DNA from: an uncultured Bacteroidales bacterium
Lineage (GTDB): Bacteria; Bacteroidota; Bacteroidia; Bacteroidales; F082
DNA: 64,000 nt
Direction of reading: 5' to 3'
NCBI GenBank assembly: GCA_946408345.1
Contig: CAMJRR010000013.1
Location: forward strand, 1 to 64,000
Notes under the pieces: model-generated
What the model saw: only the letters and a program-made list of their open reading frames with translations
Told to the model about the DNA's origin: nothing
Databases searched by the model: none
Shown here: piece by piece, positions 30,001 through 38,510 of the stretch
Position numbering within the stretch: position 1 is the first letter of the stretch
How the letters are laid out: every line of letters starts with the position of its first letter
Position numbers and translations under genes: made by a program

Positions 30001-30550
30001 CTCTGTCCATAGCGGCCTGCTCTATGAGTTCGACTGCAACTGCGCTGGTGGGCAACCTCTCGGCAACTTCAATCCTGTTGAAAATCTAGTTGCTGAAATA
30101 GGTATTGGAACCAACACCTTAACATGGGATGAGCCTGAGGGTGCAATCAACTACATCATCAACCGCAACGGTATTGAAATTGCTCAAACCGCAGAACCCA
30201 CCTATGTTGACGAAGTCTTCAACGAGTTCTTCTACACCTATTGTGTCGTTGCTGAATATGCTGACGGTTTCAGCACTCCTGAATGCATCGTCATCAAATC
30301 CGAACTTGGAGTTGACGAGAACGAAACTGAGTTTGCCGTCTATCCCAACCCCGTCAACAACATCCTTTACATCAACGGTGGCAACACCGAGTTCAGCTAT
30401 GAGATGTACAACGGCATGGGTCAGATGATGGCCAAGGGCATTGCCAAAGGCACTGAACAAATCAGCGTCGACGGCATGACCAAGGGAGTCTACTTCCTCC
30501 GCCTCACCTCTGGCACACAAGTGCACATGGAAAAGGTTGTCGTGAAGTAA
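27092..30550 (+). CDS. C25 (gingipain-like) cysteine peptidase with T9SS sorting domain, paralogue 2
   Basis: The 1152-residue protein is collinear with the peptidase at 22474-25971. It has a signal peptide (MKKALFSLVFVALSAMTFAQ) and a propeptide. The C25 domain has a catalytic-type His in YCNHGSQTSW near residue 443 and Cys in VACNNGEFNG near 476. The CARDB-like domains, the DTYGDGWNGA domain near 895, the FN3-like domain and a T9SS sorting domain (FAVYPNPVNNILY to KVVVK) follow. The C-terminal halves of the two paralogues are much more alike than the catalytic halves, so the accessory domains may be homogenised by recombination while specificity diverges. Start chosen at the ATG after the promoter. 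Confidence 0.92.
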   Translation: MKKALFSLVFVALSAMTFAQQWTGISYNTPVGPEVKLVSSSEQQVVVDFSLGGFYLTRVSTPNGIQQIVSVPEMASMLEAGAPDLPQFPVPAIIGDMAEMQVSVINSAFTDYENVEIAPSKGNFSRQIDPESVAYTYGQMYSQDAFYPAAQAYLETPYIIRDFRGQNIMVRPFAYNPMTKTLRVYHYMTIEMRKVSDNGINQKTARKANAKVSSEMKAAYDHRFINFKEGTAKYTFSEDRGEMLVICPDQYLEAMQAFVDWKNQSGRPTTMVSVTEAGGNNDNQIKNFINGIYTNPERNLEFVLLVGDYSDLTPHSMGGGRSDNWFGQLEGNDYYLEVLTGRFSVQTLKDVETHVEKVLYYERDMPEGLTWLNQGIGIGANEGAGQGHNGGEADYVHINYIRDTLMHYTYENVTQQYSGVGGGTSASAISADFNAGKSICNYCNHGSQTSWAVANYSNSHVNALVNDDKWPYIWSVACNNGEFNGNCFGEAWLRATNESTGRPTGAVGGMFSWISQPWVPPMTGQDEMVNILTEWKHDDQFCHTFGGASLNGSMYMLDMHPSDQGNTHNTWILFGDPSLMVRTDNPVSMNISCIPSVLMLGMTELEISAENTAYGIATLMMNDEVVASGYIENGTCTLSFSPMSNVGTATLTVMGYNKVTEVMPIEVLPAEGPYVTVDNYTPNFAPVNVETSLTMGFKNVGVDPTDGNTTVTLTCDDERLSILSGTAQFDVLVAEGTVVLQDAFSFIVAEGVEDGTRFQIDVQMVDGGHTWNGKAFITAGQAILEYAGTDWAGSFVPGETVTFVANFKNVGHYMATNAIASIACESEYVTILNPTIEMGTIDPEGISTCVFNIQIDAACPETEQIPVNFTMQADGDLTAEGSVTLKNTCNVVFALSDTYGDGWNGANLTVNFDDGTPSQNLTMTSGASATYTIEIGNGVHVTLNWSSGQWDSECSFVVSYEDGDVIYNCTSVHSGLLYEFDCNCAGGQPLGNFNPVENLVAEIGIGTNTLTWDEPEGAINYIINRNGIEIAQTAEPTYVDEVFNEFFYTYCVVAEYADGFSTPECIVIKSELGVDENETEFAVYPNPVNNILYINGGNTEFSYEMYNGMGQMMAKGIAKGTEQISVDGMTKGVYFLRLTSGTQVHMEKVVVK

Positions 30551-30573
30551 AAAAGACGACCCTTTATCAACAT

Positions 30574-30607
30574 GAAAGGCGACCTCGTTTTGACGGGGCC
30601 GCCTTTC
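30574..30607 (+). terminator. terminator after the second C25 gene
   Basis: GAAAGGCG and CGCCTTTC form an 8-bp stem around an 18-nt loop, followed by ACTTTTAT. It begins 24 bp after the stop and may also serve the converging DUF4249 gene. Confidence 0.65.
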
Positions 30608-30627
30608 ACTTTTATCACAATTCAAAA

Positions 30628-31542
30628 TTATTGGAACATGCTCTCATGATAAACGTTCTCAGCTTCAATAACTGATGTGGCATTAAACCATCCTATAGCA
30701 TTACAATTGGAGAAAAGGTTGGAAAACATAGCTGGGAAAGCACCCATCGCTGGATTGACCCCAACAGCCAACTTCTGAGAAACAAGGAAATACATATAAT
30801 CCTCTGAAATGCTATGAAGCTTCACCTTGATCACATTGCCTTCACGCAAATACTCTTTACTCATAACTCCTACAGGTATCTCCGGATTACCTTTTAACAT
30901 CTCCGGACCATTAAAATAATAACCTGCATAACCTCTCATTGAAAACAAATTGAACAATTTAGAAGGACGGTTGTTAAACCGTTTGCCATTCAGAAACAAC
31001 TCCACTCTATAGACAATGTTTTCATTGGAGAGTGCCTGAAAATATGGACACAAACAGACTGCTGCCGATTCATCAACAAAAGGGATGCCTTGTTCGTTAC
31101 GCAATGGCAGTAAACCTAAGGAATCAATACCAGAAGCATTATTGGGCATTTTTGTGTCCGCATACATACGGAGAGGATGAGAAAAAAGCGTATTGTTTTC
31201 TACATTCACTTCCAAATGATACCTTCTATTCTTTACCCCTGCTACCGAATCTGTAAGATAATGCCCCGGATTATCTTCCTGTTCAAAATACCATATTGTA
31301 TCATTGCCACCCACCACATACACTTCTGCGCCAGAAATCATCTCAAATCCTTCGGTATTGTACAACTCTGAGGAATAGCTAAGGATGACCTCGTGGCGTT
31401 TAAATTCATTAGTAATGCTTCCTTCCACCACCGGTACTTTTCGGCCTTCGGGCATATCCATAGTAATCTTTTCAGTACATGAGGCGGTCACCAAAAGCAG
31501 TCCAAACAATAGGCCGAAGCCATGTTCTTTATTTGCTATCAT
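30628..31542 (-). CDS. DUF4249 family lipoprotein, copy 1
   Basis: The 304-residue protein has a lipoprotein signal (LLFGLLLVTASC, Cys near residue 22) and the DUF4249 pattern: PVVEGSITNEFKRHEVILSYS near 38, SGAEVYVVGGNDTIWYFE, PGHYLTDS, and YAGYYFNGPEM near 210. DUF4249 proteins accompany TonB receptors in Bacteroidota and probably form a surface-exposed lid or ligand-binding partner, by analogy to SusD. Last gene of a three-gene unit (TonB receptor, DUF4249, DUF4249), 6 bp after its neighbour. The ligand is unknown. Confidence 0.88.
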   Translation of the reverse strand: MIANKEHGFGLLFGLLLVTASCTEKITMDMPEGRKVPVVEGSITNEFKRHEVILSYSSELYNTEGFEMISGAEVYVVGGNDTIWYFEQEDNPGHYLTDSVAGVKNRRYHLEVNVENNTLFSHPLRMYADTKMPNNASGIDSLGLLPLRNEQGIPFVDESAAVCLCPYFQALSNENIVYRVELFLNGKRFNNRPSKLFNLFSMRGYAGYYFNGPEMLKGNPEIPVGVMSKEYLREGNVIKVKLHSISEDYMYFLVSQKLAVGVNPAMGAFPAMFSNLFSNCNAIGWFNATSVIEAENVYHESMFQ

Positions 31543-31548
31543 ATCTTC

Positions 31549-32439
31549 TTATTTTCGAAAAACAGTTCTCGATGAGACAGTAGAAGCTGTAAAAAACCAT
31601 CCTACCCCCTCACCTTCAGGTTGAATATTGGTACTCACATTGGCAGGAGCTCCCAACATAGGATTGCTGCCCATTGAAGCCATTAGACTATATACATAGT
31701 AGAGATAATCAGACGTGATGCTATACAGATCAGCACGAATGGTGTCACCATCATTCAAACCGGACCTGAGGAAATACCCAACCGGAATTTCCTTGTTGGC
31801 AACCTGCATCTCAGGACCATTAATATAATAACCGGCATAGCCGGCCACCGGTATAACCATACGCTGAGTAAACGCATTAGACACTAGCGAGTCATTGACA
31901 GAAAGCATCGGCATATAGATGATACTAGGGTCGGGAAGACTTTGGAAATAAGGATAAACCCATTCGACAGTATCCATGAAAAATGTTGAAGGCATACTAT
32001 CGTTTTCTCCATTATAGTATTTGATGACAAGACTGTCTATGCTTTCCACATTATCAGGCATCAAGCTTTCAGAGAACAGGCAATGTTTTGTTCCATCTGA
32101 TTCTGGTATTTCGACGCAAAGACGATAAACCGTATTCTTCTTTCCTGCGGCGAAATCCGTAAAATAATGCCCCACTTGTTCCATGTCCTCATGATAATAG
32201 ACCGTATCTGTCCCGTCAGTGACATAGACTGTGGCTCCGCTCACCATTTTGATTTCATCTTTGTTGTAAAAACTCGCCGAATAGCTCAATATAGCTTCAT
32301 GTTGTTTCCATTCATCGGTAAACGAAGCCTCCACGCCAATCATCGGCTCACCTTCCTCCACATCAATGATGATGTCCTCAGTACATGCTGCAAGAACGAA
32401 AAAAACGGCAAAGACCAACAGCTTATGCATATTCCTCAT
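31549..32439 (-). CDS. DUF4249 family lipoprotein, copy 2
   Basis: The 296-residue paralogue of the downstream gene has a lipobox in FAVFFVLAAC (Cys near residue 19). It shares GVEASFTDEWKQHEAILSYS, GATVYVTDGTDTVYYHE, VGHYFTDFAAG and YAGYYINGPEM with the DUF4249 family. The two copies are similar along the full length, consistent with tandem duplication. It starts 5 bp after the stop of the TonB receptor gene. An ATG three codons in (MHKLL) is an alternative start. Confidence 0.88.
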   Translation of the reverse strand: MRNMHKLLVFAVFFVLAACTEDIIIDVEEGEPMIGVEASFTDEWKQHEAILSYSASFYNKDEIKMVSGATVYVTDGTDTVYYHEDMEQVGHYFTDFAAGKKNTVYRLCVEIPESDGTKHCLFSESLMPDNVESIDSLVIKYYNGENDSMPSTFFMDTVEWVYPYFQSLPDPSIIYMPMLSVNDSLVSNAFTQRMVIPVAGYAGYYINGPEMQVANKEIPVGYFLRSGLNDGDTIRADLYSITSDYLYYVYSLMASMGSNPMLGAPANVSTNIQPEGEGVGWFFTASTVSSRTVFRK

Positions 32440-32444
32440 AGCAT

Positions 32445-34790
32445 TCAGAATTTGAAATTGTAGGAAATGGAAGGCACAGCAGAAAACAGATACATGTTTT
32501 TGGTCACAATACTGCCGTTTTCACCTTGGTCGAAAGTAATGGCCCAAGTATTATGACGAGCATAGGCATTGTAAACGGAGACATTGAGCTCATGTTGCCA
32601 CCTTCTGTTTTCCAGTTTGCCCAATTTGCAAGTAAACGACAAATCCAAACGATGGTAATCAGGATAACGACTTTCGTTGCGACGTCCGTTATAAACCGCA
32701 TAAGTATTGCCATTGATAGTGTATTGGCCATAAGGGAAAGTCACGGGCTGACCCGTATTATAAATCCAATTGGCTGCCAAAGTGATACGTGGATTAAGAT
32801 CATAGCTGCCAACAATGACGATATTGTGCGGACGATCGTATGGAGAAAAATATTCCCTCCCATGACTGATACCTTTTATAGTACGGAATGTACGCGAATA
32901 GGTATATGAAACCCATCCCGTAAACTTGCCCACATTTTTCCTAACAAGGAACTCTGCACCATAGGAGCGGCCTTTGCCTGTTCGCAATTCGCCATCAACC
33001 AAAAGATAACCATAAGTAATGGCGTTATCCTTAAAGTCAATGACATTCTGCATGTTTTTATAATACACCTCTACTGAGGTCTCGATGGCGTCATTGTTGA
33101 AATTGTGAAAATAGCCAAGGGCAAATTGATCACACTTCTGCGGCTTCACATTAGGACTGGTCGGAAACCAAACATCAAACGGAAGGCCACCCGTTGCCGA
33201 TGATGCAACCTGGGCATATTGTACCGTGCGTGAATACGACGCCTTGACCGATGAGTGCTCATTCAATTGGTACATGGCCGCCAAACGAGGTTCGGGATTA
33301 ATGACCGTATTGAACACCTCTCCCTTGCCATAATGCAATGTATCCAAAACAATATGAATGACATCTTCAAAAACATAAAAGTCTTCCTCACCTATGTTTT
33401 GAAAGCATGACAGTCTCACACCTGCCCGGAATGAAAAACGAGGGGTAGGCTTATAATCATGGGTGAAATACAAGGCATGCTCCAACCCTTTTCTAGCTAT
33501 CGCCTTCGATTGGTCCACCTGAAGGTATTGTGACAAAGCACCCCCTCTATCGTCGATTTCACCTTGCAAATAGGATTGAATACCCGTCGTCAAACCGAAT
33601 CTGGAGACATGCTTGTCGTTCCAATGCATGGAAAAATCATAATTGAGACTGAGCGCATCTGTTCCCGCCTTAATGGAGAAATCGTATGGGCTATAATTCA
33701 TGTCAATACTATAGCGGTATCTCGATCCAATCAAAGATAGATTTGACACCAATCTGTCAGAGAACAAATGACTCCAACGCAATGTGGCACTACTATTTCC
33801 ATAGCCCAAGCCTATCATTTGTTGCATCGAGAACAAGTCGTGGCCATTATAAAAAGAGAGGAAAAGACGGTCATTCTTTCCCAAATTTTGAGTCACCTTG
33901 GCATTCACATCATAGAAATTGATTTTGGATTTATTCAAATCCTCACCCAGGAAGGGCAAAACCAGACCCGCATACGTTCTACGACCTGCCAGCATCACGG
34001 AAGTCTTTTGGTCAAAAAGTGGCGACTCCATCATTATATGGCTCGTCACTATACCAATGCCCCCTTGCAAACTCAAGCGTTTAGGCATCTCATCCTTCAC
34101 AGATACATCAAGAACCGAGGAAAGGCGGCCTCCGAAATAGGCAGGAATATCGCCTTTGTATAGTGTAGCATCCTTTACCACATCGTTATTGAACACAGAG
34201 AAGAACCCCAAAAAATGCGATGCGTTATAGATAGGTGCACCATCCAAAAGAATAAGGTTTTGGTCGGTAGCTCCACCACGCACACTGAAACCTGACGAGC
34301 CCTCCGAAGCCGACTGCACACCTGGCAGCAAAGTGATGGACTTGATGACATCTACCTCGCCCATTAGTGCGGGAATCTTCTTAATCGTTATCATATCGAG
34401 TGTCTGCACGCTCATCGACATGGAGGTCACGTTGTGGTCCTTGCGCTCACTGGTCACCTGCACCTCCGACAGCTCCTCCGACTCTGGATGTAACTTAAAA
34501 TTAAGCGTAACCGGCTTCTTGGTAACGTTAACCCTTTTATGAATTGTGCTATAACCGATATACGAAATGCGCAAAGTATGTTCACCCAAAGGCAAATCCC
34601 ATTCATAACGACCTTTTTCGTCGGTCGTGGTACCCAATTGCAGTTTCTCCTCATAAATGGAGACACCTATTAAAGACTCACCCGAACTTTCATCACGGAC
34701 AACACCTGAAATGTGGCCTTTGTCTTGAGCAAAAGCACTGGCTATCAACCCTAAAAGGCAAGCTATTGATAAAACTAGTTTTCGATGCAT
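32445..34790 (-). CDS. TonB-dependent outer-membrane receptor with N-terminal carboxypeptidase-like domain
   Basis: The 781-residue protein has a signal peptide (MHRKLVLSIACLLGLIASAFA) and then a carboxypeptidase-D-like beta domain (about 25-110: GHISGVVRDESSGESLIGV region, SYIGYSTI). A plug domain covers about 115-230 (SVRGGATDQNLILLDG). A 22-stranded type barrel runs to the end, finishing with aromatic YNFKF. It imports an unknown ligand using TonB energy, with the two DUF4249 lipoproteins as partners. The frame extends 11 codons upstream, but the ATG at 34790 begins the signal peptide. A -7 box lies at 34813-34820. Confidence 0.92.
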   Translation of the reverse strand: MHRKLVLSIACLLGLIASAFAQDKGHISGVVRDESSGESLIGVSIYEEKLQLGTTTDEKGRYEWDLPLGEHTLRISYIGYSTIHKRVNVTKKPVTLNFKLHPESEELSEVQVTSERKDHNVTSMSMSVQTLDMITIKKIPALMGEVDVIKSITLLPGVQSASEGSSGFSVRGGATDQNLILLDGAPIYNASHFLGFFSVFNNDVVKDATLYKGDIPAYFGGRLSSVLDVSVKDEMPKRLSLQGGIGIVTSHIMMESPLFDQKTSVMLAGRRTYAGLVLPFLGEDLNKSKINFYDVNAKVTQNLGKNDRLFLSFYNGHDLFSMQQMIGLGYGNSSATLRWSHLFSDRLVSNLSLIGSRYRYSIDMNYSPYDFSIKAGTDALSLNYDFSMHWNDKHVSRFGLTTGIQSYLQGEIDDRGGALSQYLQVDQSKAIARKGLEHALYFTHDYKPTPRFSFRAGVRLSCFQNIGEEDFYVFEDVIHIVLDTLHYGKGEVFNTVINPEPRLAAMYQLNEHSSVKASYSRTVQYAQVASSATGGLPFDVWFPTSPNVKPQKCDQFALGYFHNFNNDAIETSVEVYYKNMQNVIDFKDNAITYGYLLVDGELRTGKGRSYGAEFLVRKNVGKFTGWVSYTYSRTFRTIKGISHGREYFSPYDRPHNIVIVGSYDLNPRITLAANWIYNTGQPVTFPYGQYTINGNTYAVYNGRRNESRYPDYHRLDLSFTCKLGKLENRRWQHELNVSVYNAYARHNTWAITFDQGENGSIVTKNMYLFSAVPSISYNFKF

Positions 34791-34812
34791 TTTTGTTTCG
34801 ATAAAATTTGGG

Positions 34813-34820
34813 CAAAGATA
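34813..34820 (-). promoter_or_regulatory. promoter -7 box of the TonB/DUF4249 operon
   Basis: The - strand reads TATCTTTG, 22 bp before the ATG at 34790. Confidence 0.6.
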
Positions 34821-34881
34821 CAAAACATTGTGGATTTACCAGTTGGATTTTCAATCAATTGTAGAAAAAAGTAGTTTTATC

Positions 34882-37800
34882 CTATTGCAAAAGCTTATAT
34901 CCAAGACGTGCCATCTTCTCCACCTCCAACGACGGCTGCCCGAACTCTTCCGTCACCTTGCCCAAAAGCAGATACACGCCATCACCTTGGAAAGGATAGC
35001 TTTTCAACACTTGTGGAAAAAGCACCGTGTCGAAGGCCTCGCCCGTAGCATCGATGAAGGTGGCAAGAGCCATAGGGTCGCCTTTGCAGGTACGGAAATT
35101 CTTTACTGTCACTAATTTGCCCAACATCCGATAGTGCTGTCCAACGAAATGCAGCATCTGACAAGCCATCAATTCTCCACGGAACTTGGTCTTCAACAGG
35201 TCGAACCAAGTCAAAGAGACGGGGAAGCCATAGAGTTCTATCTCATCATAGGCATTTTGCAAGGCATTGACGCTGAAATCAGGAAACTCAAAATGTTGAT
35301 TTTCAATTTGAAAAAGTGTTTCAGACTGTTCTTTTTTGCCATCGCTTTTGTTCAGATGCGCCTGCCATAGCAATTCGGCCTTGGGCTTCTTCGTGAAATT
35401 GAAGGCACCGCCACGGATGAGCAAAACAAGCTGTTCCAAAGTAAATGGAACTCGTGCCATGAAATCCTCCAAGCTGGCGAAAGGTCCATTCACCTCACGT
35501 TCCGCAAGAAAACGCTCCACAAAATGCTGCTCCAAGCCTTGTAGATGTATAAATCCCATAAAGATTGTTCGACCTTTCAAAGAAGTGGAATAACTGCTTC
35601 GATTAATGCAAGGCAGATGCACTTTGGCACCCATGCGCCGCGCCTCGTTGAAGTAGAACCAGGTTTGGTAAAAACCGCCGAAATTGTTGATTACAGCCAC
35701 CTGAAATTCAAGCGGATAATGGCTTTTCAAATAGAGGCTTTGGTAACTCTCTACTGCATACGATGCCGAATGTGCCTTTGAGAAAGAATAACCCGAAAAC
35801 GATTCTATCTGCTGCCAAAGCTCGCACACCAAGTCGTCAGAATAGCCTTTAACCTTGCAATTGTCAAAAAAACGTTGCTTAACTACCTCAAATTCAAACT
35901 TGTCTCTCATCTTATGACCCATCATGCGGCGCAACACATCTGCCTCTGCCAAATCCAAGCCTGCAAAATAATGTCCCACCTTGAGCACATCCTCTTGGTA
36001 AATCATTACACCATAGGTTTCAGACAACAATTCCTTCAATAACGGATGCTTATAATCCACAGAATCAGGATGATGAAAACGGTTGACATACTCGCGCATC
36101 ATGCCAGAATGAGCCACGCCTGGCCGAATAATGGAACTGGCTGCCACCAAGGTCTTGTAGTCAGAGCAACGCAACTTGCGCAGCAAACTACGCATCCCTG
36201 GACTCTCAATGTAGAAACAACCGCAGGTCTCAGCCTTAAGCAATTGCCGTTTCACTAATTCGTCCTCTTTCAACGCGTTAATCTGGTGAATATCAATTCG
36301 AATGCCATGGTTACGTTCCACCATCTCTACCGCATCGCGGATGTGAGCAATACCTCGTTGGGAAAGGATATCCATCTTTTCCAAGCCGACTTTTTCAGCA
36401 GAATACATGTCGTACTGCGTCGTTGGGAAGCCTTTTGGTGGCAGATCTATAGCGGTATAATCTGTGATAGGATCCTCGGTAATCAGCACGCCTCCAGCAT
36501 GGATGGAACGTTGGCGTGGAAAGTCGCGCAGGCGCTCAGCAATGGCCAAAATCTGCCGCCCTATTTCAGTCTGTCGAGCGAAGGCTTCGGGATTGCGCTC
36601 CATTTGTTCGATTTCTCCTTTCGGTAGGCCGAACACTTTGCCCAACTCACGGTAAAGCGAGTTTTCCTGAAAGGTGACCGTTGCGCCAAGCAGCGCCACA
36701 TGCTCCCAACCATATTTCTTAAAAATATACGCGATGACTTTATCACGGTCGCGCCATGAAAAGTCAAGGTCGAAGTCGGGCGGGCTGCTCCGCATGGGAT
36801 TGAGGAAACGTTCGAAGTACAAATCTAGTTCTATAGGATCTACGTCTGTGATTTTCAAGCAATAAGCCACAATGCTATTGGCTCCACTACCCCGTCCAAC
36901 ATGATAGAGTCCCTGATTCATGGCAAACTGCACAATGTCGGAAGCAATGAGAAAATACGCGCAAAAGCCCATTCGCTCGATGATATACAATTCCTTCTCA
37001 ATCCGGCGATAGGCATTCTTATTCCTCGTTCCATAACGATAAAGCATCCCTTCAAAAGCTTTCTGTCGCAACAGCTCCAAATCGTCATAGACATTGTCCG
37101 TGAAACAGCGTTTGTTTTTCACGCTATTGTCCAAATTGATTTCACACTCATCCAAGATACGTTCAGCATTCTCAATGAGTTGGGGATAAAGTGCAAAAGT
37201 AGTTTTCAACCTTTCAGCTGGCAAGAGAATCTCGTCTGGAGCAGCACAAGCAGCAGGTTCAAGGCGCGAAATCAGCACATTCTCGTCAATGGCTCGCATG
37301 CATTGATGCAACCGGAAATCGCTTTCCTCAGCGAAAGTGACGGGCTGCATAGCCACCAACTTCTCAAAGGATTCGCAGTTGTACAGCTTGGTCAGTTGCG
37401 AAAAACGAACACCAAGAAATTCATTTTCTTTCAACAAGTTCGGCTTCCGTTTCCCGAAAGGATAAATCACAAAAACCTGCTCCCAGTCGGGCGCAATCTC
37501 GGGAAAAGGTTGTTTGGTGAGGTTATGATGGGTCAAGAAGCGGTTCAGCTCTGCGAAGCCTGCGTTGTTTTTGGCCAAGGCCACATAGAGCAGTTCGTTG
37601 CCGTTGCGCACCTCCACGCCCACGACGGGCCGCACCCCCTTCCGCTGACATTCCACCACAAAATCGGCGGCACCCATGGTTGTGTTGATGTCGGTCAAAG
37701 GCAGGACGGTATAGCCCATCGCGGCGGCCTTCGTGACCAAGTCCGCAATCGGTATCGTGCCGTAGCACAGGCTATTATATGAATGGACGGCGATTATCAA
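34882..37800 (-). CDS. DnaE2/ImuC-like error-prone DNA polymerase III alpha subunit
   Basis: The 972-residue C-family polymerase has a PHP domain (about 1-70, starting IIAVHSYNSLCYGT), the polymerase core with PDFDLDFSWRDRD near residue 338 and GRGSGANSIVAY near 301, a helix-hairpin-helix region, and an OB fold near 880-950. It is shorter than replicative DnaE, lacks the tau-binding tail and has only one of the two early PHP histidines. This fits the DnaE2/ImuC group used in translesion synthesis. The start is uncertain: the only plausible N terminus uses TTG at 37800, and no in-frame ATG exists before residue 28. A DinB-like polymerase and an S24 repressor lie about 3-5 kb away, and a shared operator-like element sits 8 bp upstream. 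Confidence 0.85.
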   Translation of the reverse strand: MIIAVHSYNSLCYGTIPIADLVTKAAAMGYTVLPLTDINTTMGAADFVVECQRKGVRPVVGVEVRNGNELLYVALAKNNAGFAELNRFLTHHNLTKQPFPEIAPDWEQVFVIYPFGKRKPNLLKENEFLGVRFSQLTKLYNCESFEKLVAMQPVTFAEESDFRLHQCMRAIDENVLISRLEPAACAAPDEILLPAERLKTTFALYPQLIENAERILDECEINLDNSVKNKRCFTDNVYDDLELLRQKAFEGMLYRYGTRNKNAYRRIEKELYIIERMGFCAYFLIASDIVQFAMNQGLYHVGRGSGANSIVAYCLKITDVDPIELDLYFERFLNPMRSSPPDFDLDFSWRDRDKVIAYIFKKYGWEHVALLGATVTFQENSLYRELGKVFGLPKGEIEQMERNPEAFARQTEIGRQILAIAERLRDFPRQRSIHAGGVLITEDPITDYTAIDLPPKGFPTTQYDMYSAEKVGLEKMDILSQRGIAHIRDAVEMVERNHGIRIDIHQINALKEDELVKRQLLKAETCGCFYIESPGMRSLLRKLRCSDYKTLVAASSIIRPGVAHSGMMREYVNRFHHPDSVDYKHPLLKELLSETYGVMIYQEDVLKVGHYFAGLDLAEADVLRRMMGHKMRDKFEFEVVKQRFFDNCKVKGYSDDLVCELWQQIESFSGYSFSKAHSASYAVESYQSLYLKSHYPLEFQVAVINNFGGFYQTWFYFNEARRMGAKVHLPCINRSSYSTSLKGRTIFMGFIHLQGLEQHFVERFLAEREVNGPFASLEDFMARVPFTLEQLVLLIRGGAFNFTKKPKAELLWQAHLNKSDGKKEQSETLFQIENQHFEFPDFSVNALQNAYDEIELYGFPVSLTWFDLLKTKFRGELMACQMLHFVGQHYRMLGKLVTVKNFRTCKGDPMALATFIDATGEAFDTVLFPQVLKSYPFQGDGVYLLLGKVTEEFGQPSLEVEKMARLGYKLLQ

Positions 37801-37807
37801 AACTATT

Positions 37808-37850
37808 TTGATTAGTTTTTAATCAAAAATTTCGCCGTAAATTTAATCAA
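37808..37850. promoter_or_regulatory. putative operator upstream of the dnaE2-like gene (site 1)
   Basis: This 43-bp element matches the one upstream of the dinB-like gene (41857-41899) at 36 of 43 positions without gaps. It has two TAATCAA half-sites 24 bp apart (37820-37826 and 37844-37850). The first half-site is part of a perfect inverted repeat, TTGATTA-GTTTT-TAATCAA (37808-37826). A TTTCGCC block lies between the half-sites. Confidence 0.7.
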
Positions 37851-38068
37851 AGTTCTGGAAATGGAATTCGGTTTGGATAAAAAAACAGCTATTTATCCTA
37901 TCATAAACCTTGTTTCTTACAATATGTAGATATGCAACTAAATAGTCCTAGATACCATTAGTCGATTCGCATAAATCCACAAAAAAACTTTTTACCCTTT
38001 TTCTTCTTTTATCAATAAAACTGTATTGTTGTCAGATTATGCTAACATCCATGTTGTTATAGCATTTT

Positions 38069-38476
38069 TTAATCAATATTCCAGTATGCTAAAGGGTCTC
38101 CGTCAAAGATTGTATCAATGTCATCGTCACTATATCCCATTTCGTCTTGTGCGTAAGATCCATTGTACCTTTCATAAGTTGGTTGGTCATCATCTCTTTC
38201 GTAATAATATCCATCATGATCTTTTTCGTTGTAATATTTGCTTTCTCTATATGGTTCTCCTATATGTGATTCGAAGTTCTCTGTAATAATAAAAGACGGT
38301 AGCAACCCTCGAATCTGCCTCAAAGTTTCTTCACTAATAGTGAATTCAGGAATATTATTTATACACCAATAAATGTAAGACGAATCTTCCTGTAGGATAT
38401 TGAAAAGCGGTTTGCCTTTATATTTTCCAAAATTAATTGTTGAAAAGATGGTTTCAAAATAATAAAAATCACTCAT
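38069..38476 (-). CDS. small protein with DUF3820/exonuclease X C-terminal-like domain
   Basis: The 135-residue protein contains INFGKYKGKPLFNILQEDS and YIYWCINNI (about residues 15-45). This resembles the short domain found at the C terminus of exodeoxyribonuclease X and in DUF3820 proteins. The rest is a very acidic, Tyr- and Asp-rich tail with no recognisable fold. It lies 3 bp downstream of the restored frame of the upstream gene (38480), so the two are probably an operon. Function unknown. AT-rich codon use suggests an accessory origin. Confidence 0.6.
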   Translation of the reverse strand: MSDFYYFETIFSTINFGKYKGKPLFNILQEDSSYIYWCINNIPEFTISEETLRQIRGLLPSFIITENFESHIGEPYRESKYYNEKDHDGYYYERDDDQPTYERYNGSYAQDEMGYSDDDIDTIFDGDPLAYWNID

Positions 38477-38510
38477 GATTTATTCTTTAGGAAGAACTTT
38501 TATTAGATCA

